A stretch of 64,000 nucleotides of DNA, taken from Antedon mediterranea. Its lineage: Eukaryota; Echinodermata; Crinoidea; Comatulida; Antedonidae. Shown piece by piece: positions 21,632 to 33,600 of the stretch; within the stretch, counting starts at the first letter, position 1, and every line of letters starts with the position of its first letter. A model generated the notes under the pieces. The model was given only the letters and a program-made list of their open reading frames with translations. It ran no database searches and was not told the DNA's origin. The stretch covers positions 16,836,922 to 16,900,921 of the forward strand of contig NC_092678.1 in NCBI RefSeq assembly GCF_964355755.1. Reading direction: 5' to 3'. The translations under genes and the position numbers were made by a program.

Positions 21632-24600
21632 CTACTGTTTCCCTGCAAACCTCTCTTTTAACTTTTCTGCCTGTGTTGCATCTATTTTGCTAAACAGAGG
21701 TGATGGCTGAAATAAAAAAAAATGTTTACTTTGATTCGGAACCTATTTTTGTTTGTAACTACTGTGAAGTAGCTTACGTCAGGGTATTGAGTAATTGGTC
21801 ATATGTTGGTGCAGTACCCGCTGGCATTATTTTTTTCCTACGCAATTAAGGCAGAAGTCATGAATAATTCATTAGAATAAGTATGACATTATAGAGGCGC
21901 TATATAAGCGTTCAGAGAGATTTTAATAATTTGTGAAAAAACATGTTTTTGTTTAATAGTTGAGAGAGAATATTTAGAAGGTTAGGTTTAGTATATTTAG
22001 GAAGTATATATCAGTTGTGTTGCAATTCTTTATAATAGAAAATAATTAAGGTAATGAATTTTTCATGATTTTGCCTTAATTGCATAGGATAAAAATAATG
22101 CCAGCCTGAATGTACTTAATATAATAATAATAATAATATAAAATACAAATTACGTCAGAGAAGGGCAAAGAAATTATACATATACAACTTGTTTTAATCA
22201 ATTTTTGTTTTCCAAATTATATTGTAATTTAATTGTTTTCATTATCTAGGTCAAGAAAACCAACAATTTTAGTAGTGGCATTTTATTTTCCAAAGTAATG
22301 TTTACATTTTAAGACTAGTGGCATACAAATAAAGTCTCTCTGTGAGGAGTAGAACAACGGACGATGGGATGGATATTTTGATGTTAGGGAGAAAAATATT
22401 GCACAACATTTAATCCATGTGGTAGACCTAGAGATAATCTAAATATAAATCAAAATCAAAAAAAAAAAAAATTTAGTAGTAGTAGTCAAAGGGACAATAC
22501 ATCTTTAAGCAAAAGACTAAATCAAAAAGTAAAGTAAGTTATAAAAAAAAATTCCAGGCTTTGGATAACACCAATCCTTCGCCAGCAAAAGTAAGAAAAT
22601 AAGGCAGACAATAGCTGTGTATAATAGTATAAGTATGTAATCCAAAGGCAAATTACAGAAAAAATGACTTTGCTGTGGATATCAGTATACCACGTATATA
22701 AATATGACTGTTGAAAAAAGAGCCTACCTTTCCTATTTTATGTCCAGGTTGAAGGTAACACACAAACTTCTCACTGAGATAGTTCGAGAAGCTGGTTGCC
22801 GCCAACTGTTCCTGTATTGTCTGGCTTACACTTGGCATGTAAGGGTGCAACATAACAGATATCAGATAGCTAATGTTTGCAGCAATACCTGTAACAGTTC
22901 CAGCTTTCACTCTGAAATGCAAATTTTGAGATGATTAAAATTCATCATATATTTATAAGTTTGAAATTAAATGTCTTAATTTAAAACCTTTCTTACTTAC
23001 CTATGTTCTGCTATTACCGGTATATGAAAAAAAACTGAATATTAATAATAAACAAAATATAATATATGAAACGTTTTAGTTAGCTTCACTTGCCTATCTT
23101 CTTCTTTCTTAGTTTTCATGAGATCCCAAGGCTTGTTAGCTTGGAGGTGATGGTTACCAATGCGAGAAATAGATAGGATCTGACGAAGTGCATCTCGGAT
23201 CCTATAGGAAAACCAAACATTAAAACAGATTTAAAATGTAAAAGAGTTATCACCATTAATAGATATAACTGAATAAATGTATTTTATACTATAATTACTT
23301 TACAACTCAAAGGTACATCAGTGTACATCTAGACCCTATCAAACTAGTTTGACAAAGTATGATGTTCCCAACTATGGTAGTGATATGACGTCATCGTGTC
23401 CATGGGAACACTTATTTTTGTCACAGAAAGTTTGATATTGTAGACAGAGCTTTAGATTGTTTTTAGCAAGTTTACACATTTTTTCGAAGAAACAATATTT
23501 GAATAGCTTGAAGCCGCGGTATTTTAGATCTTTGCGCAGTCACTCCATGAATGGGTTTGTCACGACCACAACTACATGGTTGGTAATGACATCATCAACT
23601 GCAAATGACAGAGCTCATTATGCTTGTTTTTTATACTGAGCACATGGTTGACCACTGGCTGAGTCGTTCAGGTATGGGTTTACACCGGTAATATTTTTTC
23701 CAAAGACATTCTCTGAAAATCCGAGAGATGGCGTTTAAGGGAACATTATTATGAATATGCATAATGTTTCACCTGCTTTGCGTTGGCCCTCTGAATAAAC
23801 TTTTTAATACGCTTTCCGTCGAGCCGTCTGTGAAGTCGAATGGATTAGATTATGGGCTTTGCATGTGGTTGTATGGGGTTCAAATCCCATGACTAACTTT
23901 TTTTACTTCATAGTCAGAGATTATTTAGACAGTTAGATTTAGTTATATTTAGGAAGTAGTTCGGCTATCTTTCACGTATCTTTCAGAGAAAGTCCTTCGG
24001 AAAAATATGTACGAACACCAGTAACGGTATAAAGATCTCTGTTCTGAAATATGGTATCTAATTAGCTGTACTTATTGAATGTACTTACTTGACTTTTTCT
24101 AGAAGCTCAATATAAATCTTAAGTTCCTGTGTGACCGAGACAATTACATTTTTATCCTCATCACTCAGAACCATATCTGGGACGACACTGTCAAAATTCT
24201 TTTCCAGAAATATTAGACCTCTGTGCATCGACAAAAAACAAACAGAGAATAAATTTTCCAAAAGAAGATTATTTTTTCACTTTAAGGAACTTTCCACCAA
24301 GGAGTGATTTTGAACCTTCTTGTGAATACCAAGTTTACAGCCGGCAGTTTAATTAGGCCATGGATTTTATGAGCAGTGACACACACTGTACAGTAACAAA
24401 AACCACAAAAAATAACAATACCATACTGTACCTGTTCACAAAGTTTCCGAGATTGTTTAGCAGTTCAGTGTTATTCTTCAGAACAAAATCTGTCCAGCTG
24501 AATGCACTATCTTGAGATTCTGGACGAATGTACAGAAGGTAAAAACGCCATATGGCTGGAGGAATGCCAGTGTTGCAAACATCGGAACCGAAAACACCGA

Positions 24601-27600
24601 TGCCTCTGCTTTTCGAAAATTTGCCGTCTTCGTAATTCAGGTACTCTGGAAAACCAACAGAAAGGCTAAAGTACGTCTTTTTAAAATCTTTCATTCAATC
24701 TTTTATTTCGAAATCTCTGGTCCATAGAAAGTAAAATTACATATAAAAACTAATACTCATCTCAGGATGGAATTCTACCTGGAGAGCATCTTTGACTTAC
24801 ATAAGACGTTGCCTATAATCGTGGCATTCCACCTGGAGAGCATCTTTGACTTACATAAGACGTTGCCTATAATCGTGGCATTCCACCTGGAGAGCATCTT
24901 TGACTTACATAAGACGTTGCCTATAATCGTGGCATTCCACCTGGAGAGCATCTTTGACTTACATAAGACGTTGCCTATAATCGTGGCATTCCACCCGGAG
25001 AGCATCTTTGACTTACATAAGACGTTGCCTATAATCGTGGCATTCCACCTGGAGAGCATCTTTGACTTACATAAGACGTTGCCTATAATCGTGGCATTCC
25101 ACCTGGAGAGCATCTTTGACTTACATAAGACGTTGCCTATAATCGTGGCATTCCACCTGGAGAGCATCTTTGACTTACATAAGACGTTGCCTATAATCGT
25201 GGCATTCCACCCGGAGAGCATCTTTGACTTACATAAGACGTTGCCTATAATCGTGGCATTCCACCCGGAGAGCATCTTTGACTTACATAAGACGTTGCCT
25301 ATAATCGTGGCATTCCACCCGGAGAGCATCTTTGACTTACATAAGACGTTGCCTATAATCGTGGCATTCCACCCGGAGAGCATCTTTGACTTACATAAGA
25401 CGTTGCCTATAATCGTGGCATTCCACCTGGAGAGCATCTTTGACTTACATAAGACGTTGCCTATAATCGTGGCATTCCACCTGGAGAGCATCTTTGACTT
25501 ACATAAGACGTTGCCTATAATCGTGGCATTCCACCTGGAGAGCATCTTTGACTTACATAAGACGTTGCCTATAATCGTGGCATTCCACCTGGAGAGCATC
25601 TTTGACTTACATAAGACGTTGCCTATAATCGTGGCATTCCACCTGGAGAGCATCTTTGACTTACATAAGACGTTGCCTATAATCGTGGCATTCCACCTGG
25701 AGAGCATCTTTGACTTACATAAGACGTTGCCTATAATCGTGGCATTCCACCTGGAGAGCATCTTTGACTTACATAAGACGTTGCCTATAATCGTTGAGAC
25801 TAAAACATTTTCAATTGAGTCTATATTATAGTTTTGTACAAAAAAATTCACAAAACATATGCGATCATTATTAATACCATTATTTCAGATTTCCTTTAAC
25901 GATGTTGGACTTTAAGGAACTTTTTGTTAAAACTTATGCATTCAAGATCTTTCCATTCAACGTGACCATCTTGTGAACATTTTATTTTTTACGCAATTTG
26001 TGTCTTTCATTAATTGTGTACATACATTATATTTTGTTAAGAAGAAAATTGAAGAAGATAGACTGCGAATGCCTGAAGAAGCATTCATTTGAAATGGTGT
26101 TATTCATTTGTACACATTGTAGTCAACTTTACCTGTGGCAATCAGATTATTGACGAGTGTCCAGTCTTCATCAGTACCTAGTAGGGAGCATGGAAAAATG
26201 ACACTGTGGAACGGGACATTATCTTTTGCCATGAAATTGTACAGTTCGACCTGAGAACAACATTATAATATAATATTTTACAAAGTTGAATCATCTACTG
26301 CTGCGACGTACGCCAAACAAAAAATGGTGTCTACGTCACCGTGCTTACATTTATGATGAATAAAATAAGTTATATATTTACAAGAGTACAGTCAAACTTA
26401 TACAAAAAAAATAGAATAAAGACTATTTTATTATTTTTTAATTATCCACGCCATATCAAAATAATGCTATAAACATTTAAAATTATTTATTTAGCAAGAT
26501 ATAGTTACTGAAAATTACCTCTTTTGGATTTTTCCACCATTTCTCCCAATCATCGGTATAATTAGCTGTGATCGATGGATATCCAATAGGAGCATCAAAC
26601 CAAACATAGAATACTTTATCCTTAAACCCTTCAAGAGGTACAGGAGTACCCCATTTCAGATCTCTGGTGATACACCGGGGCTTCAGTCCGTCACGAATCC
26701 AAGAGTTGGTGATTTGTTTAGCATTTTGGGTCCAGTCGCCTTCATTTATAGACTTGTCTAGGAACTTCTCCAGTGTTGGTTGAAGTTTTGGCAAGTCGAG
26801 AAACAGGTGTTTTGAGGAACTGATAACAGGAGAACTATTGCACACTTTACATCGTGGTTTCTATAAAATAAACAAATCTGCATTTCGAATTTAATGCTCA
26901 GTAAATTAATTTTTACTAAACACACTCGTTAAAAGGAAATACAGCCACATCCACAACACGTTGAAAGACCGGTTATCGTCAGATCAACGAAGTTGAGTAA
27001 GGTTGGGGCCGATTAGAGCTTCGGTGGGAGACTTGAAATATCGGGCGTTGTATAATAAATGAAGATGGGGTCCCATCGGGCATTTGAAACCAGCACTGCT
27101 GACTCGTATATCAGCCCTTGTATCTAGTATCTATCTCAGACATATTTGCTTATGCTGCATTTCGTCTGGTCAAGGCAGCAGGCACAGGATGAGAGAACCT
27201 TTTGATGAATGATAGGACCAATCAACTTTATACAGTCATTCGGGCGTAGTTTCATCCATGACTAATCTAACATTGTCGTTCGCGACAGACGTCGGTCAAA
27301 GGCAAATTCAAAAGTCCGGCCAGGGTCTAGTAAAAACAAGCACTTGAAATGCTGTTAAAATGGTTGGAAAAGTTTAAACTAAACATCTTTAGAAATGGCC
27401 TACAATAGCAAAGTCAGATTGTGGTTTGGTTTTTAATTTGATTCTTAAATTAAACATAATAATTCTTAGTTTTGTTTATAATTTATATTAATATTTCCTC
27501 ACCTTTAGTTCAGTGGCATTGATTAGTTTTCCGCATTTGTCGCATTGGTCTCCACGTGCATCTTCATAGTTGCACAATGGACAAGTGCCCTCTACGAACC

Positions 27601-30600
27601 TGTCTGCTAGGTATCGGTTGCATGTTTCACACAGAAGCTGTTCAACCGTATCTTCTAGCAGAAAATTGCGCTTGTGAAGACGCCAAAATATGTCTTGCGC
27701 AATTCTAGAATATACGGTATGTTAACAAAAAACATTTTAAAATTAAGTAATAATTTTAAAACTATCTTAACTGTTCTGTAATAATCACATGACATTTGCT
27801 CAGCTTGTATTAATTAGTATTAATATTATTTTAAATGATTAACATTTCGTTAAGTTTTGCGCTAGAGAATCTGTTTCATTAAAATGTATTATTCATGACC
27901 TTTGACTTTTGATCACACTTACTCAGTTTGTTTTTCTGTAGTGGTTCTTCCAAAGTAGTCAAATCCAATATTAAACCATTGATACACATCACGGTGTAAC
28001 TTAAAGTACTTGTCGCAAATCTGTTGCGGTGTAAGTTTCTCTTCCAATGCTTTTGTTTCTGTTGCCGTGCCATACTCATCAGTACCACATATGTACAATG
28101 TATTGTAGCCACGAAGTCTGCAGAATCTAATTCGAAAATATGAAGTAGTAGTTTTTAAACGTTATGCTCCACCACGTGAGAATAACACTAAAGAAAATAG
28201 TAAGGACTAAAAAATATTACCTTGCATAAACGTCTGCACTCAAAACACAACCGATAATGTTACCAAGATGAGGTACGTTGTTTACGTATGGTAGGGCGCT
28301 GGTGATGAGCACGTTACGCTGGTCTTTCCCGGGCAAGCTAAAAAGAAAATGCATATGAATATGATATCAACAATACAAGTTATTAAATCACCATTCAGAA
28401 ATATATGTAAAGGGTCTTTCACACCTGTTCCGGCACGGTTCTTGTCCGGCGAATCGAACGCCAATGTTTTACTTTCACGACGCTCCACGTGGCTCTATGC
28501 TCTAATCAATAATATGCGCGTTGAGCCGCGTAAAAACGAAACATTGACGTTGTTCGATTGGATTTGCCAGCGCCGGACCGGAACCGTACAGGAACAGGTG
28601 CGAAAGATCCTTAACAGATTTCGACGAGAAGCAACATTTTGAGATTTTAAAAACTAAATCTATATCTGTCTACAAGAATTTAGGTCTATGTTGCAGTTCT
28701 AAAAGTTGCAAAACAATATTAATAACTCTTCTCATAGTATTTATTTAAATGCTTGGCCAAAGCAATTTTTTTAATTAAAAAAATAATAAATGCATTCAAA
28801 GGAAAAGAATTTCGAATTTGAGATAACACGTAGGATTTATTTTATTACGGAGTTGAGCATACGTTGATGTTGGCAACATTTAGGTGAAAGGTAATCGTGA
28901 AAAAAATTACTTCGATTCTAATTAAGCTGAAAGATCTTTGAAAAGGAAGTAGTAAATGTAGAACTGTACATAACTAAATCCAAAGCTCTTTAAAAGCACC
29001 GATGCTCCATTTTTAAAAGGATGACATCACACCTTTTAGCCAAGGCTATAGACTAGATTATGATACCTACGTTGGCTTTTCTCTCACAGGATCTTTGGGC
29101 AGTTTATCTTCACCATGAAACCAATCATCAATAATCGAATCTTTTTCACCAGTCTGAAAAAAAATCATTAAAAAATAACATGTACTTATAGCTCCAAGTG
29201 TACACTGTTTTAAAACATTGTTAAAAAAAAAAGTTTTCTTTTCTCTAAGGAATAATTTAGATGTTCTATTTGTCTTTGTATTCTGCTCTAATTGCTCTAA
29301 CTTTTTTTTGGAAAAGCCCTTTAACATTAAAAACATCGTCACGGAAAAGAAAGTTTATATCGCTGACAGAAGCAATACAGAATTCATTATCAGAAATAAT
29401 ATCTCCAGTCTTTTCCTAGAATTTCTTAAACATTTTGAAATTTCTTTTCTTTTATATCAAACTTCAGTGTTTATTCCAAAGTTAGTAAAGTTAGTTTTGC
29501 GGTAGATTAGTGTTTTCAAAAGCAAATACAGCATGATTGAGGTTGTCCCGACGTTTGCGTTTTAATGCTATAACCGATTGTATCCATCCATTAATTATAA
29601 CTTCAGACTAACTAAACATGATAGCGTTTACATTGACTGTCAACTTAACATACCAAAGTTTGAGCTTGAAGAGACTGTATGCACGCTGACACACCTTTGT
29701 TTCCGGTTATCTTAGCAACAGCAGACTGGAATGCAGAATTCTGGGATAGCTTATCAAACCAGGCAGCCAAGTTGGAATAGACAGATTTAATAGTGGAATT
29801 TTCAGCAATAACTGGATACAGCGCCGACCAGATGACAATATCTGCTGCTGTTAGATCAGACTGAAAAGACATTTGAATTTAGATTCAAATTATAAGAAAC
29901 GCCATTTGATTGGTCAAAGTGAGAATCTAACAAAACATTTTTCCACACGACACTAGTGACTTTCAGTGCAATATACACATTGTTATTATTTTATTATAAT
30001 AATAAATATATGTTCTTTAAAAAAATATTTATAAGCTTACGTGTTGATAATTCAGCACATAGGCCTAATCAATAACAATCACAAATCGATTGTTTACGGA
30101 CAGATAACCAACTTACACCAACAAGGAAATGTTTCCCTTTCAATGCATGGTCGAGTTTGTCAAAGTAAGGTTTTAATGAGTCTGGATTTGTCTTGCTTCT
30201 AGATGTAGAGATTGCAAGATGAGGACTTACAACAAGCTATAGGAAAGATAATTAAACATAAAAACATAAAATTGTAAAAACAATGTTGAAAGTAATAATA
30301 ATAATCCGTTGCAAAGCAAATATTACTACTACGGCCAGCCAAGAATTCAAAGAAATCTAGGATTTCCTTTTTTTCATTTTAATTGGGCAATTTGAATGAA
30401 AACAATGGAATAATGTCTTTTAATATTTTTACTTTTTGTAGGTAAGCTTTGTAGAAAACATGAATTATTATAGTTATATTCAGCCACTGTCACACACAGC
30501 CACTGTGCAATAAGGACTGGGCCGTTTTAGAGGTGTTGGTCCCGATCCTTCACTAACAGAGTTAGGGAGAAGTTGAATAAATAAATAAGTATGCATTAGA

Positions 30601-33600
30601 TGTGAAGTAAAAATTAACTTGACTGCAATAAAGCGAACGAGTGATTTTCTGTTGTCCTCTATATTTCATATTTCTTTAAAAGAATCAATTTATTGTGAAA
30701 CAATTCTTAGGCAACATAAGGATTCTTGTTTTAGGGTTTATTGGTTAATTCATTTTGATACCTGTAATTGAGTTGACTCCCAATCCAGCCACTCTGTGAC
30801 TTGCGCGTCATCTGTATCCTTTCCCGAGTTGGCAAGAAGATACCTGGAAAGACAACATTAGGGAGATTTAAAATGACCTTAGACATAGCTAGGCCAGGTC
30901 AATCGATGTATCTAGAAACAATAAAAACTGAGATGGGGAGCGAGGACACATGCCCCAATATCTGCGCATGCGCACAATGAATTAATGATTATGACATTGT
31001 TTGGTCGTCAGTCTTCGATCGTCGCAAATCGAAAACAACGAAATGTTTGGTTATCATTAGGAAGAGAATACTTCAAACTGTATGAAGAAAGTGTTGCCAT
31101 TATCATTAGTTCACTGGTTGATTAATTAAATATATTGAATTATGTAATGGTATTTGACCGTATTCAACAATATGTTATTAAACATGTTTCTAATTTTAAA
31201 CAAATATTTACCTGCAGATTTCATTTGATGAGAAGATAAAATCACCATTTGATAATTGCAGGAGAGGGAGCTTCTTACTCTTCAGAAATGGAGCAACTTG
31301 ATCTGTGTGCGCAGACAAAAGGTCAAGTGTTAAAGTTTAGGGTAGAGCTAGCTGGGGTCAAATGTCATGTATACACATATTTTTAAAGTTGATATTGATC
31401 AATAAACATGTGATGAAGCTACAGTAGTTCATTTTTTAAAGAGGACATTGGGGAACGGTAGAGCAAGCCAAATGACATGCATCCATACGAATATATTACT
31501 GTTGAGGTCATGCTTATGTGAAGTTATACGCCCGTATTCTTAAACCGGACTTTAGTCGTAGTTCGAAGTTCGACTTGGAAAAGTTGTAGTTCGAGCTATT
31601 ACTTCAAATTCGATTCAAAAACGAAGTAGTCGAAGTTTGCAGTTCGACTTAATGAAGTCGAGCTTTTAGTCGAGTTGCACACGTCTGGGTAACAAAGGCT
31701 ATACATTGGCCAATGACAAGAGAGTATTTGAGGAGCAGACAAAATTTTGCGCATTGATATCACTTTCCATTTCTTACATCACTTTTTACGCATCAAGACT
31801 ATATACATGAAAAATAATTTTAATCGTTAATTATTAGAACAATATCTGTATTAATTTAACAGTGAAGTATATTTGATTAACAACAAATAAAATCTTAAAA
31901 ATATATTTAGGAACCATGGCGGTACGGTAACTTTTATATTTTCTAGGCCCCAACAAAGTATGATCGCCACGAACCACGCACTTCATAGCGTGACAAGAAA
32001 GCGCTAGGCCCCCTAAACATTCCATCGCGTGGTGAATTGCCGCATCTCCCATTGTCGCTATGGCGTGACGTAGCTCAAGTCGGACTTGCGCGAAGAAAAT
32101 AATGTAATTTGTATACAGTTGTAAATAAAGATGATTTTCATTATTATAATTTATACCAATGTATATTTAATTAAGCTAATATAAATATAGATATTTCATT
32201 CTTCAATATCTGGCCAATATAACAACTCTATGACTGTTACGTTTTTTTATAAACATCGTTTAAAAACCATTTAGTCGACCATTTAGTCTGCCCCCTCTAG
32301 GACTAAAAAATCGATCAAAATCCGTCTCGATTTAGTCGAGGTTGGCCTGATTTAGTCGGTAATTTAGTTGAAGTTCGGTTTATGAATTAAAATGACGTCA
32401 TTTTTTTAGTTTTAGCTCGAACTACGACTAAAGTCCGGTTTAAGAATACGGGCGTTAGTTACTTATTCGGCGTAGAAAAGTAAAGCAAAGTCACTGAACT
32501 ATAGTGGGGCACGATACAGCAAGGGTCATCCAACCATATTGTTTGTGAAGCGCTATAAACGTAATATTCACGTAGTATTAACGGAAATATTTTGAAAATA
32601 ATGTTGTAATAGTTGATAGAACACTTAGGTCAAGAATAATCTATACTGAAATAATTCAAAACGTATAGTACTAGTATACTTATTCGCTGTAGTGAGCGTA
32701 ACTGCAAAAAAAAATCATCTATCCGTATAGGTCAGTAAAAGCTTGTTACATAATTAATTGTCTTTTTGAAATCAAATTTTCGTTTTTCATGAAGGTGAAA
32801 AATAAACGTTGAAACTTACCAACGTTTCGTGCGTTCCGTTAGCATCGCACTTTCTCAAGGTAGTGGTGTCTTGGTTTGGTTTGCTTGGTTTGCCGACACT
32901 GATCATGGCATAGTGTCGGCAAACCAAGCTGACACCACTACCTTGAGAAAGTGCGATGCTAACGCACGAAACGTTGGTAAGTTTCAACGTTTATTTTTCA
33001 CCTTCATGAAAAACGAAAATTTGATTTCAAAAATATTTTGGGAAGGAGATGAATGTTTTCAATTTTAATTAATTGTCATTGTGTTAATAAACCAGTGTAT
33101 ACGTATAATAATTATTATAAATTGAATTTTGGTCGGAAGAAGTAGACTCCATGTGTAGCCTACATAACAACAGCTTTATTGAATTTGAATCAAGCGAATG
33201 GACTTATCGTTACAAATCATTTTTAGCACCCATGTCGTGTCATACTTGAATGTAAATGGAAGGTGGGAATTACCAGTTTTAAAAATAATCAAACGCTGGT
33301 GGCGCTACGTAAAAAGAAACAATAAACTAGAAACCTTGTGGTATGTCTGTATGTTCACACTTTTACAAACAACATTAAAAACTTAGAGTTTTAATTCGTC
33401 ATTTGACGAATTATACTTATGTGATCTTGAGAAATATATGAACTCAGCTTGATGGATGTAGGATTTGTATAAAGCCACGATCAAATAAAGTAAGTAGTGT
33501 ACATGGTGTTTCTTAAACGTCTTTTTTAAGGTTTCATTTGTATTGTGAATAAGATAGAGAGAGATTAGAGAGATCATACGCTTGTCTAAAGGGCCACTTT

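Noticed and set aside
23815-23905. A working tRNA gene
   Set aside because: The B box fits well, but the acceptor stem and anticodon arm do not fold into a proper cloverleaf; kept only as a tRNA-like fragment.
24767-25851. Open frames of 354 codons (+) and 358 codons (-) over the minisatellite, reading as perfect 18-residue repeat proteins
   Set aside because: A 54-bp unit without stops necessarily gives long open frames. Both strands are open at once, the array sits inside a MARS1 intron, and neither frame has a recognisable domain or start context.
28111-28126. Acceptor at 28118 for MARS1 exon 8
   Set aside because: It keeps the frame but deletes three residues (FCR) of a conserved stretch. 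The TTAG acceptor at 28127 restores the family length, so I used 28126 as exon start.
31834-32052. 72-codon - strand frame inside the inverted-repeat element, considered as a transposase piece
   Set aside because: No DDE, Myb or zinc-binding motif can be seen; it is too short and unplaced to call.
32787-33068. Two overlapping frames on opposite strands at the foldback, sharing the peptide SIALSQGSG
   Set aside because: The shared peptide is a direct result of the inverted repeat being read from both strands.
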